Source of the DNA: Linyphia triangularis
Lineage: Eukaryota > Arthropoda > Arachnida > Araneae > Linyphiidae
Assembly: GCA_963978545.1 (NCBI GenBank)
Contig: OZ021730.1
Coordinates: 2,026,201-2,090,200, forward strand
Reading direction: 5' to 3'
DNA: 64,000 nucleotides
The notes beneath the pieces are model-generated. The model searched no databases. It saw only the letters and a list, made by a program, of their open reading frames with translations, and was not told where the DNA came from. Below, piece by piece: positions 36,531 to 46,499 of the stretch. The position numbers were made by a program, and so were the translations under genes. Position 1 is the first letter of the stretch; every line of letters starts with the position of its first letter.

Positions 36531-37932
36531 AACTACGTGTACTCCTGTTCTTGGTCTAATATAGCAACCCGATTCAGAAATGTTAGCGTGCGATGTTAAC
36601 TGCGCTAAAACCGAAATCGGCTAAACGTGATCAAAACGGCAACTTCTGTAAATCGCAGAAAAAAATGTTCGATCCAATTGGCTTCACCGCACCCGTGACC
36701 CTCATTCCGAAACTTCTAATGTAAAGATTATTGAAACATGATAAGCTAACCTGGGACCAGAAACTGCCTTCAGGAATAGTGGAAGAATTCAAAAATTAGC
36801 TCGCTAGTTTAGAGTGTATAAATTTAGTTCAAATTCCACTTTATTTTTAGGGTTTGACAAATGAGTCCTCTCTTTTACAGGATCAAACTGAGTTATGTGT
36901 CGAGGATCTAGATCAGAATGATTTGAATAGCCTTCGCAAACGGGCGAAACACCTTCACTCTGTTAAAGAAAAGCTAATAATGTGGTTCCATAAGGAATAT
37001 ATCTCCGTCCTTGAGCAGTCAGGTAATGTTCGTCAAACTCCACTGGAGTTTGGGGATATAGTTTTAATCGGTTCAGATATCAAGAAACTTGTTGATTGGC
37101 TTTTACCAAAGATTGTTCAAATTTATAAAGGTCGTGATTGTGTTTCCCGCATTGCAATGGTTAACTCTCAAAATGGCGAATTAATTCGGCCGTTTTAACG
37201 GTTGTTCTGTTTGGAAACTTCGGGAAGAATTGGTGAAACTTTGTGAAGTGTGAAACATAAAACTACACGAAGTTTCGGGAAGAATTGATGAAACTTTGTG
37301 AAGTGTGAAACCTGAAACTACACGAAGTGGTAGAATTATTAAACCTGTTAAGATTTAAAGCTAAATTTAAACTTTGAATGTTTTACATTTTGTTCTTTAA
37401 CACTTTTCTTGTTGTATCTATTTTACATTTTTTGTAATAATTTAGTATTAAGTTTCCTAAATTGATTTTACTTCTTAATGCTAATGTTGAGTTTTCTAAC
37501 TTTACTAAAGTTAAATTTTATAACCTTTTGCGGTTGGAGGATGTTGCATCATCTCCAATAGCAGCTGATGATATGCCCAATAGATGGCGCAAAATGTCTG
37601 CCTACTTTTAAAAATATTTGTTTCGATCTGTATCTGTAACTTTGACTGTATAATTATTAAATAACTTTGGATTGAACATGTTCGTCGTACTGTTCTGTTT
37701 ATATACGGAACATATAGACCAATACTTTCAGTATTTTACAGCTTATGTGTCAATGAACTTTTCAGCGAACAAACCGAGCTCGATTTTGCTTAGCGATGAA
37801 CCTTCCTGCGAACGAAACGCCAAAAACTGGGACCTATACACCAATGACGGATTTCAGCAACGCGAGGCCTCACAGCTAGCTAAAATATTGCACACGTTAA
37901 AATTTCGTAGCGAAGCACGTGTATTCAACTAG
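33838..37932 (+). mobile_element. Helitron, copy C (both ends intact, 4095 bp)
   Basis: The 5' end is TCTATAATAATAATAAAAGC preceded by A. The 3' end is the hairpin CGTAGCGAAGCACG (stem CGT-GC/GC-ACG with one bulged A), 9 nt, then CTAG followed by T. This fits the Helitron rule: TC start, CTRR end after a hairpin, A/T target and no target duplication. The flanks rejoin as an uninterrupted paralogue at 13522/13523. There is no RepHel gene. The BEL/Pao insertion occupies 34962-37740. Confidence 0.82.
34962..37740 (+). pseudogene. BEL/Pao element with broken pol, copy C
   Basis: The left three quarters is nearly identical to copy A. From about 36530 and strongly from 36980 it is a diverged version. 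Its integrase C-terminal piece (36854-37198) reads further and closer to the family pattern, with GDIVLIGSD, GRDCVSRIAMV and a final IRPF, where A and B shift frame. A 55-bp tandem duplication follows at about 37219-37328. Confidence 0.72.
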
Positions 37933-38669
37933 TCTAAAAATAAAATCCTAAAAATTGAATTTTTTTCAAAAATCTATTGCTTTGCATTGATGATTTTGCA
38001 TTCATTTTTAAAAACTGAAAAATGAACTTGAATTTATATTCTTAAAAGCCTTTTAAGGAAACTTCGAATTTTAAAATATATTTTTATAATAAATTCTAAT
38101 TTTAAGCGATTTAAAAAAAAATTCAAACATCAGTGTAAGTAATTGATAGCTTAATCTTTGGTTTTGAAAAACAACTTTAAAACTACAATTGAGCAAGGTT
38201 ATGTTTATGTTTCACCTTTCTTAACATAGCACCGAAACGGAAAATATTTTTTCTATCCATCCAAATGATGCCCTCCGATTTGAAGTCTCTGTCTCATAGG
38301 AACAGAGACAGCACAGAGGCTTAATTTGTTTAACTCACTTAGAAGTGGATATTCTTAGCTTTAGAAGCCAAAAATGTTTTTATTATAGCATCATAATCTA
38401 ATGACGATGAAATATAAGCGCAATATTCGGTTTCTACGGCAACGGCTGTGATTTGGCTAATCAAAACAACGGAGAGGAGCGGTTTTAGAAAGTCTTTTTA
38501 CTGAACATTCAAGCAACATTTAGTTTGTTGAATTTAAAGTATTAACATATTCAAATGAATAATTCCCATTCAAAATTAAAATTTTTACCATATTATTATT
38601 TTTTTAATATATTTTTTCTCATTTTACAGTCTCGCTCAAAATCGCATTTCTGCGATGTCACACGCATCG
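37933..38669. repeat. Diverged array sequence (C'), right flank of Helitron
   Basis: 37933-38275 is a diverged homologue of 13523-13890 of copy A, beginning TCTAAAAA against TGTAAAAA and ending near the shared ACATAGCACCGAAA motif. From 38276 to the hAT insertion at 38678 I find no match elsewhere in the window and no gene. A run resembling a splice acceptor (TTTTACAG) lies at about 38622-38629. Confidence 0.6.
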
Positions 38670-38677
38670 ATATAGAT

Positions 38678-39576
38678 CAGCGTCAGCCACTAGGCGGCCC
38701 GCGGGCCGGATCCGGCCCGCGATAGCTTTTTCTCCGGCCTGCCGGCAGTACAGAAGAGTAAAAATCAAATTTTGCGGAAATAATTTTAATTTATCAACAA
38801 TAATATGTGTTTACCAAAAACTGCATTTTCCATTAAGTGGCCTACGTCAGTAGGTCTGGAAATTCCTTTTTTTCTTCTTTCTTTCTGAGACTGCCAACGA
38901 GAAAAAATAAAAAAAAAGGAATAGTTCGAATTATTAACAATGATGCATTCTTTCGCATTGCTTAGTTTTGTACTTATGATACCCTACCCCCTTGATAAGT
39001 GAATGGCACAATTCGATTTCTGCTTTTCTGAATGTGATGGGCAGGAGTTGGGTCTGTTTTTTTTTTTTGTTTTGACGTGAAAAGAAGTATCGTGAACTCT
39101 ATGACTCCAGTGCAATAATGGCGTCGAAGACTAGTTTTAAACGCAAAGTTGAGAGTGAAAAGCGTACCGGCCGCCATCGTCTCGCGATTAACATCAACTA
39201 AAATGGAAGATTTAGGAGGTATGGTTTAAATGTCTTTATTGATTATGAGTTTATATCAAGTCACATTATAAAATTATCACAAAAGATTAACTTTTTTTAT
39301 GACTTTGATTTACGATGTAAAGAATTTTTTTTTTAATTATTTGTAACAAGAATCAAATATCAATTGTTATTTTATGAATATAAAAAAAAAAAAATTATTG
39401 TTCAGTTTTCAAAATTATTTTATATTGTTGAATTTTCTGTAATTATCACATTTCTAACATTGAACATATGTAGTAAAGCAATATATTTATTAGCGTATTC
39501 GGTATAAATCTGCGGCCCGCGGAAAGGTCCAACATAAGTCATGTGGCCCGTCTCTAAAAGTTAGTGGCGAACGCTG
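38678..39576 (+). mobile_element. Non-autonomous hAT element 1 (899 bp)
   Basis: The ends are CAGCGTCAGCCACTAGGCGG and, inverted at the right, CAGCGTTCGCCACTAACTTT, followed inward by GGCCCG-rich sequence typical of Charlie/ZBED-like hAT termini. An 8-bp duplication ATATAGAT lies on both sides (38670-38677 and 39577-39584). An inverted arm at 39870-39910 keeps the target with one ATATAGAT and no insert. It carries only the start of a transposase frame (39119). Confidence 0.9.
39119..39202 (+). pseudogene. hAT transposase N-terminal stub
   Basis: The ATG opens MASKTSFKRKVESEKRTGRH and stops soon after. A short basic start with KRKV is usual for transposases of Charlie-like hAT elements, where a BED-type zinc finger or the dimerisation region would follow; all of that is deleted here. 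Very short, so this is supportive evidence only. Confidence 0.45.
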
Positions 39577-40959
39577 ATATAGATAAACAACTGGATAAAC
39601 TGCTTAACGCTGGGAAAATGAAGCCGTTGCCAGATGCCATTGGTGGGATAAAAAATACGGATTGCCGAGGATTGAAAATAAAAATTTGGGTTGTACACAG
39701 CAGAAATGTCAATAGTAGACCTTAATTAGTAATAATGTGTAAAAAAATATATAGTCTAACACTTTACAAGGTTTCTCGCATTTCTATCCAACTATAAAAG
39801 TGAACTGTGATTGGTTAATCTTCCCACCAGCTTCGCAATCCCCGGCGCGTTTTTCTCTTTGCATTGACAATGGAGCAGTCTATCCAGTTGTTTATCTATA
39901 TCGATGGTCACACGTCTTTGGCCGTCACACAAAGTGTAAAAAGTCCACCGTTGAGTTACTATTTAAAAATCACGTTCACTCCAATCACGTTCTTTATTAT
40001 ACTCTCTCTCTCCCCCCCCCCTTTTTTTTTTTTTTCTTTCTTTCTTTTTTTTTTTTTTTTTCTTCTTTTTTTTCTTTCTATGTTAATCCCGATTATACAA
40101 TTTAGATAATGCCACTCGGCAACAACGCGAGAACACCTTTCCGACGACACCAACACCAACGAACACCTTGCCAAACCTAATATTCAAGTTCAAGTCAATC
40201 ACGTTCTTCATTATTCACTTATAAGGCCTTCGCATTCATATATTTTTTTAACACAGTCTGGTTACAATCCTCTTTGCACTCTTCAACCGCTAGGCGGCGC
40301 GCATTACTAACGAAGCACTACTGAACGCGGTATTTTAGTGTTTATTTACATTTGAACATTCAAATATTTATTTATGAATATTAAAGGCATGGAAAAGTTC
40401 TAGAGATTAATCTAATACACAAGGAAATAAGGTTTCATTAAAAGAAAATTTAATATCTCAATCTTGGTAATTTTTTTCAATAAAATTTTTTTATAAATAT
40501 GTAGTCTCAAAATTTAGTTTTAAATAAAAATTGAACTTTAAAAAAAATTAAAAGCTTAATCTCCATATAAAAGTTAAAAATATAATATTGAAAGAAAATG
40601 TTTCTTGTTGATTTAATTTTTAATTAAAATCAATTCCTTCAATTACCTAGCTTATATGTTAAAATAAATTTATAATTGAATTTCTAAAAAGGAGTCTTAT
40701 AAGTGAGCAAACTTAATCCTAATCTAACTTTTAATATTATTATAAATCTAACAAAAGCGTCCTTGTCCTCGTCCCTGAAGGAAGTTTGTGCATGAATCAT
40801 GGATTAAAACTAAAGTCGTTTTCTAAAGTAAAGAAAAAGCCTAAATATTTTAATTTATAGAAAATATTTTTCATTCTTAAAACTATTAAAATTATATTTT
40901 TTGCACCCATTAGCCACTGTTTCAACTTATTTTTCCTGAATATGAGATGGGTAAATATG

Positions 40960-42838
40960 AATCAGCAATCAGTGCCACCTAGTGGTTCGCAAGAAGGCTG
41001 CCGATTTTCTTTTGTTTCATGATTGCAGCAGTTGTAACAGGCATCAGAAATAGAATATGTTTTATTAAAGTAGTAGCAATGTTATCATATAACTCAATTT
41101 AACACTAAAAAACCTACGTGCATAACATGAAGTAAGAAGGAGAATAAATTAAAAAAATTCTAAAGAAAAATACAAATATTTCAAGAATAAACATAAATAC
41201 TCATCAACATAAACACAGCAAATGATAGATTTTCATTTTACTTGAGACATATACCATGAATTTAAACCTTGAATTCCACCTAATAATTAAAAAAAGGCAT
41301 TCTTGTTCTATCAGATCTAATGAATCCATCTCTTACAGTTGAACCCCAGACAAGGAAGCCATGTGACAGATTCATTCAATTTCAACAGTTTAAAAGTTTT
41401 AAGTTCATTGTAAGATTACTTATTCATGGTTTGGATGAATTCGTTAGTTCAACTTTTAACCAGTTTCGTGTTCTGGCAGGTTTTGATGTCATACTGTAAC
41501 ACAAATTTTCTGTATATAATTGTAAATAGTGACGTAATTCTTTTAAAGTTCCATTTTACTTGTTATAGCATCATTCCTTGTTATAGTTCCAGTTATAGTT
41601 TGTTAACGGAAAATACAGGTTAGGAAAAAAAATGGTGGCAACATCTCTCTCGATCGGATCATTTCGAACATTTTCTTCACTATGCTTGACTTGGTTGGTT
41701 ATATTCAGATTATCTGGCGCCGTCAGCAACACGAGGGCTATAATGCGCCGAAACATTCGTCATTAGACAAGCCAACTTACATTTACAACCACCCATGCCA
41801 ACACGGGACTCGAACCCGCAACCTCGCTGTCTAGAAGCTAACATGCTAATCACTATACCGATTGGTCGGCGCTATGATTGACTGATTACTGATGAACGCA
41901 TATAGTTTATTAGTTTTTCAAAGTTTTTTTACGAACTAGGTGGTCCGAACGAGTAGAAAGGTTAGAAACCACTTCAGTAACATTATGGCTTAAGGAATTG
42001 CTTTGTACTATAATAGTGTTCAGAGTGTTTAGTGGAAAATACAAAGTTGAGGTTTTGTTGTGTTGGTTTTTGATAATAAATTTATGATCTATATTAGAAA
42101 AAGTTTTACTGTATTATATTCGAAAACGTAGAAGGGGCGGCAATTAAATTGTACAAAGAAAATTATGTATTTGAATAAAAGTAGACATTTTGAAGTTAGA
42201 AAAACTCAATCTAAATGATTTTTCCCCCAGTTTGTGTTAAATTCAAAGACAAGTTTGTAATGACAAACATCTAGCAATGCGTTTAATAACACCTATAGAT
42301 AAAGTACAAAAAATCTCGTATAGTTTAACTTTTAATAATACAACTTGATTGAATTTCGAATAACGTCACATTTTTATATTTCTCACGAAAGACTTTTTAA
42401 AAGAATGTTATTTTCATAAACAGTTTATTTTTATACAGTTCATATTTAACATACAGTTTATATCTAACAAAAATTTAAAACATAACACATATATTCTATG
42501 CTAAGTAGGGATTCTACGATGAAAAGGGATGAGCGATATTGTAATAACACTTCAGAGTTATTGAAACTTGAATTCCCGAAACTAACAGTTAGCTAATTTT
42601 CAGACTAACAGTTATTGAGTTCTTTTATATGCAATAGATGGCGTTAAATGTCCATTAATGTAAATTTATTATTTATAACTTATCAAATTATTTAGAAACT
42701 TTCTCTGCAATGAAATGACATTGAAATGAAACTATGAATTATTTACTTTGTTATGATTTTCCTGTTGATGCTATCCTAATTTATTCGACGACAGGGCCAT
42801 TTCTTTTTTAAGAAAGTTTATATCTCTACTACTACACG
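40960..42838. repeat. Diverged array sequence (C'), second part
   Basis: Three blocks match copy A in order: 41040-41275 to about 10038-10280, 41335-41640 to 12490-12780, and 42107-42838 to 13917-14665. The Harbinger insertion found in A and B is absent here, which gives the empty site at 41336. A SINE sits at 41692-41871. The stretch 39910-40960 before this block is AT-rich with a pyrimidine-rich run at 40008-40080 and shows no gene. Confidence 0.7.
41692..41871 (-). mobile_element. tRNA-derived SINE (180 bp)
   Basis: The minus strand starts with a tRNA-like head: TATAGTGATTAGCATG fits an A box, and GGTTCGAGTCC is a B box within GCGAGGTTGCGGGTTCGAGT. The tail domain contains CCCTCGTGTTGCTGACGGCG and ends AACCAACCAA. 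The flanks are CTATGCTTGACT and CTATGATTGACT, an 11 of 12 match. It is not a functional tRNA gene because the acceptor stem does not close. Confidence 0.75.
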
Positions 42839-42962
42839 TTATTTGACATGGTGCCGAATCAGTGGTCACTGGAGGTTTCTAAAGTTAAAAATTAATTTAA
42901 AATAATTCAACCAAAATATTTTCTGCGTACGTCACCCGGTATCTTTGTTCGTTTCGCCAGCA

Positions 42963-44045
42963 ATGCCTGCTTCTGCCATGTCACCACGAATGCCAGATCT
43001 CGAGCTTGCTGGGAATGACGCACCGAAGTTCTGGAAGAACTGGTCTCAACAGTTTAAAGCAGCGTTCGCCACTAACTTTTAGAGACGGGCCGCATGACCT
43101 ATGTTGGAACTTTCCGCGGGCCGTAGATTTATACCAAATACGTAAATAAATATATTGCTTTACTACATATGTTCAATGTTAGAAATGTGATAATTACTAA
43201 AGATTCAACAATATAAAACAATTTTGAAAACTGAAACAATAATTTAACTTTTTTATATTTATAAAATAACAATTGATATTTGATTTTTGTTTCAAATAAT
43301 TAAAAAAATAATTTTCTTGACATCGTAAATCAAAGTCATAAAAGAAGTTAATCTTTTGTGACAATATCACAATGTGACTTGACATAATCAATAAAGATAT
43401 TTAAACCATGCCTCCTAAATCTTCAATTGCGAGACGATGACAGCCGGTCCGCTTTTCACTATCTACTTTGAGTTTAAAACTAATCTTCAAAGCCATTATT
43501 GCACTGGAGTCGTAGAGATCGCAATACTTTTTGTCACGTCAAAACAAAAGAGATGTGCATTGAAACACCCAACTCCTGCCCATTACATTCAGAAAAGCAG
43601 ATATCGAATTGTGCCATTCACGATCGAGGGGGTTGAGTATCATAAGTACAAAACTAAGCAATGCAAAGGAATGCGTCATTGATAATTATTCAAACTATTG
43701 CTTTTTTTTTTAATTCTTTCTGGCAGTCTCAGAAGAAAGAAAAAATGATTTTTCAGACTTACTAACTCTGGCCACTTAATGAAAAACTAGGTTTTTGGTA
43801 GTAAACACATACTATTGTAGACATATTAAAATTATTTCCGCAAAATTTTATTTTGGCTCTTCTGTACTGCCGGCGGGCCGGAGAAAAAGCTGCCGCGGGC
43901 CGCCTAGTGGCTGACGCTGGTTTAAAGGGTACGCAAAGGTCAGAGACCTGGAAAAGAAGCCGGAAGATGTTAAAATAGCAGTGTTCATGGCAGCTATTGG
44001 CCTACATGCTGCAGAACTTTTTAATACTTTTCCGGATGCCTAAAG
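42963..44045 (+). pseudogene. Gypsy gag start, split by hAT element 2
   Basis: The ATG opens a Gag-like N-terminus ending FWKNWSQQFK at the hAT insertion (43059). After the insert it resumes as GYAKVRDLEKKPEDVKIAVF and continues AAELFNTFPD before a stop. This is the usual 'W...F..Y......K......LL..IG..A...F..F' layout of gypsy Gag. The nucleocapsid and everything up to integrase are missing, and the reading runs directly into integrase sequence at about 44045. Confidence 0.65.
43060..43919 (-). mobile_element. Non-autonomous hAT element 2 (860 bp)
   Basis: This is the same family as 38678-39576 in opposite orientation: it begins CAGCGTTCGCCACTAACTTT and ends with the inverse of CAGCGTCAGCCACTAGGCGG. 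An 8-bp duplication GTTTAAAG lies on both sides (43052-43059 and 43920-43927). Removing it restores the gypsy gag reading. Its transposase stub starts on the minus strand at 43496. Confidence 0.9.
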
Positions 44046-45243
44046 CAAATTCATAGAGGTCATCTTGGAGTCCAGGGATCAATCAGTCGTGCCAGAGAGT
44101 GTGTATTTTGGCATGGGATGAATTCAGACATTGTCAGTAATGTCCAATGATGCAAAATATGTCAGGCTCATCAGCGAAGTAAGCAAGAAGAGCCTATATT
44201 GTTAAATCAAGTGAATAAAAGACCGTGGTAAATGGTCGAAAGTGACATTTTTTACCTTAATTGAACGAATTACTTAGTCATTGCTGATAGTTACTCTGAG
44301 TTTTTTTACTTCTGTAATTTCTCAAAAATGCCGTCTGCAAGTCTGATAAATGCTTTTAAAAAATGGTTTTCACTGCATGGAGTTCCAGAAATTATGATGT
44401 GTGATGAAAGGTACGCAGTTGATTTCCAAAGAAATGAGAAGATTTCCCGAAGATTTGAAGTTCTCGATCAAGAGTTCGAGTCCTTACCTCAAGTGATCCA
44501 ATGGTTTTGCAGAAAGATATGTGCAAGAGGCCAAGAACTTGATTTCTAAGTGTAGTGCTGATAATTCGGATGTGCACTTAGCACTATTGAATCAAAGAAA
44601 CACTCCAAGAGGAAACTTAGGATCTCCTGCACAGAGATTAATGGGAAGAAGAACTCGAGGAACTATTCCAGCGGCTGAAAAATTGTTGAAACCTCAACTC
44701 ATTAAAAATGTTCACTTCAACCCTCAAGTTAAAGAAGAAATGACAAGCAGTATAGAGATAGAAGAACTAAAGTTCAACCACCTTTATCAGTTGAACAGAA
44801 AGTGTTTTTGAGTGTGAGGAGAAGAAATTGGGAGCCTGCTCAAATAGTTTCTCCATGTCGCACTGATCGGTCATTCATAGTCCAAACATCTGATGGTTTG
44901 ATTTACCGCAGAAACGGTTTCTACGCAAAGACACTACTGCTGACTCTTCTAAATCACCTGCAGGATCTCTTTCAATCAACAATGTAGTCGATAGTGGTGT
45001 GTCTAGAGACAATGTGTCAAAGGAAGACGCTAGTTCTACGAGATCTCCAAACGTTAATACTAATTTATCTCCAAATATTAATACTAATTCATCTAGTTCT
45101 AATTCTAGTTAGTTCTGGAAATTGTGATCCGGGTTCTAGTCCTTCTATACCTGGTGATGGACCTAAAGTAAATATTAATACCAATACTTATGTTACTCGC
45201 AGTGGTAGAGTAGTTAAAAAAACTGATAGATTAGGATTTTAGA
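44046..45243 (+). pseudogene. Gypsy integrase remnant
   Basis: In several frames the order of a gypsy integrase is visible. A zinc-binding head reads HRGHLG, then RARECVFWHGMNSDIV and CKICQ. The core has ESDIF and LHGVPEIMMCDE, then GFAERYVQEAKNLI. The C-terminal part has LLNQRNTPRGNLGSPAQRLM and NWEPAQIV, SFIVQTSDGLIYRRN. The acidic residues D, D and E are recognisable, but stops and frameshifts at about 44225-44250, 44410 and 44500-44520 break it. It joins directly to gag sequence upstream. Confidence 0.7.
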
Positions 45244-45330
45244 ATGTAAACTTTTAACCTGCTAGTTTGGCATTTGTGACATCTTTAAGTAGTATAATTT
45301 AATTTAGTCTTTCATTTAAAAAGAGGGGGA

Positions 45331-45461
45331 TGTCATGTATATGACGCCACAGCATATAAATAAATGCTGTGACATAATAGTGACTACTACTTCATACTTA
45401 GCTTTAACCGTCACTGTATTATATTCCTATTTATATACTTGATTTGTGTTCATATGTTACA
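45331..45461 (+). mobile_element. Gypsy 3' LTR, left part
   Basis: It starts TGTCATGTATATGAC immediately after the purine tract AAAGAGGGGGA and contains a TATA-like CATATAAATAAATG. It stops where a LINE ORF1 fragment begins. Whether it is a complete short LTR or the first part of one that continues at about 46307 is not resolved. Confidence 0.5.
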
Positions 45462-45462
45462 C

Positions 45463-46305
45463 AGGGTGTCCTCCTACACCGAATCCCCGAAAATCTGTTA
45501 CAACTGCCTCCACTTTGGACATTTCCAGAAGTCCTGCGACCGCAAACAACGGTGCCTCTCTTGTGGAGACTTTCATCCTCCCACCACCCAAAGTCTAAAA
45601 GAAAGCATCTGCTTTAGATGCAAAAGCAAAGACCACAAGGCTGCAAACTCCTCGTGTGAGTTTATTCAACTCGAAAAATTTTCCATCAACAAGGCTATCA
45701 AAGAAAAGATCCTATCAAATTAGCTAAAGCATCTTTGAAGACTAAAGCTTCCTACGCGGCAATCATAGCCCAGACCAATAATCACCATCCAACTTGGGAG
45801 GTGATACCTAGTATCCAAAAAGATATCCAAGAATTGAAAAGTGCCATCGCATCTATTCAAGCAGTATTGTTTCAACCCAGAAAAACATTCATTCCTTCTG
45901 GTCACTAGGCCAGTTTAACCCTACCAGCCGTAACATGTCAGCTTTCTTCAGAGTTAACAACGATTGTTGACGCTAAAGAGGAGGAAGCGAAAGAATCCCA
46001 CACGGCTGAGTCGTTCATCTTAAAGGGGCAAAAAATACCAAGCAGACATCGCAGACCTCATAAAAAAAAATTCAAACTGTGAGACGTAGTCTCAGAACTG
46101 CATAACACAGTAATCTCTCTAAAGTCAGAGACTGAGCGTTTGGCCTCTATCATTGTTCAGAGAGGTAGCCCTATGCGGCATGGACAGAACTTTAACAGCC
46201 CCGATTTCGACGAACTATTTGCTTCATCTCCTATGAACTTTGGAGAGGGAACTAAGACACAATTTGCGAATTTTGTCTTTTCCCCTGCTAACATGGCTTT
46301 TCTAT
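45463..46305 (+). pseudogene. LINE ORF1 fragment with zinc knuckles
   Basis: This is a Gag-like ORF1 piece without a natural start. Zinc knuckles read CYNCLHFGHFQKSC, CLSCGDFHPP and CFRCKSKDHKAANSSC, followed by a helical, Lys-rich tail that continues after a frameshift at 45720 (SYAAII) and ends near 46303. It differs from the ORF1 proteins at 29374 and 51910, so it is a third LINE lineage, probably of the I/Jockey group. No duplication around it is evident. Confidence 0.55.
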
Positions 46306-46306
46306 A

Positions 46307-46499
46307 ATTAATGATGTCATCATAAATATGTATACGGAGACAGGGGTTGTATGCCTGCAGTTCTCCTTCCTTTGCCTCTGTTGAAGAGGTTCACCAACCA
46401 ACCAACCTTGTATTGTATTACCTGCGTGGTTGTTAATCATGTTGTAACACTGTTGCAATAAACACGTTTTTTTACGAGACTGAGTGCACGTTATTTGAC
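46307..46499 (+). mobile_element. LTR 3' terminal segment
   Basis: It contains a TATA-like ATAAATATGTATA, a polyadenylation signal AATAAA at about 46458, and the end ACGTTATTTGACA that is shared with the 5' LTR remnant at 42835. Array unit D follows directly. Confidence 0.5.

Larger units (their letters stand above)
42825..46499 (+). mobile_element. Ty3/gypsy element with internal deletion
   Basis: A remnant of the 5' LTR end (ACACGTTATTTGACA) precedes a TGGTGCCGAATC candidate primer-binding site at 42842. The gag start, a fused integrase region, a purine tract AAAGAGGGGGA and an LTR start TGTCATGTATATGAC at 45331 follow. The same ACGTTATTTGACA terminates the right end at 46499, where array unit D resumes. 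Protease, RT and RNase H are deleted. It is interrupted by hAT element 2 and by a LINE ORF1 fragment. Confidence 0.7.

Noticed and set aside
40008..40080. Phe/Pro/Ser-rich frames over a C/T run
   Set aside because: They are translations of a pyrimidine-rich low-complexity tract, open only because of composition.
41800..41871. Possible tRNA gene on the minus strand
   Set aside because: The A and B boxes are good, but the acceptor arms do not pair and the sequence continues into a SINE tail with a TSD, so it is a SINE head.
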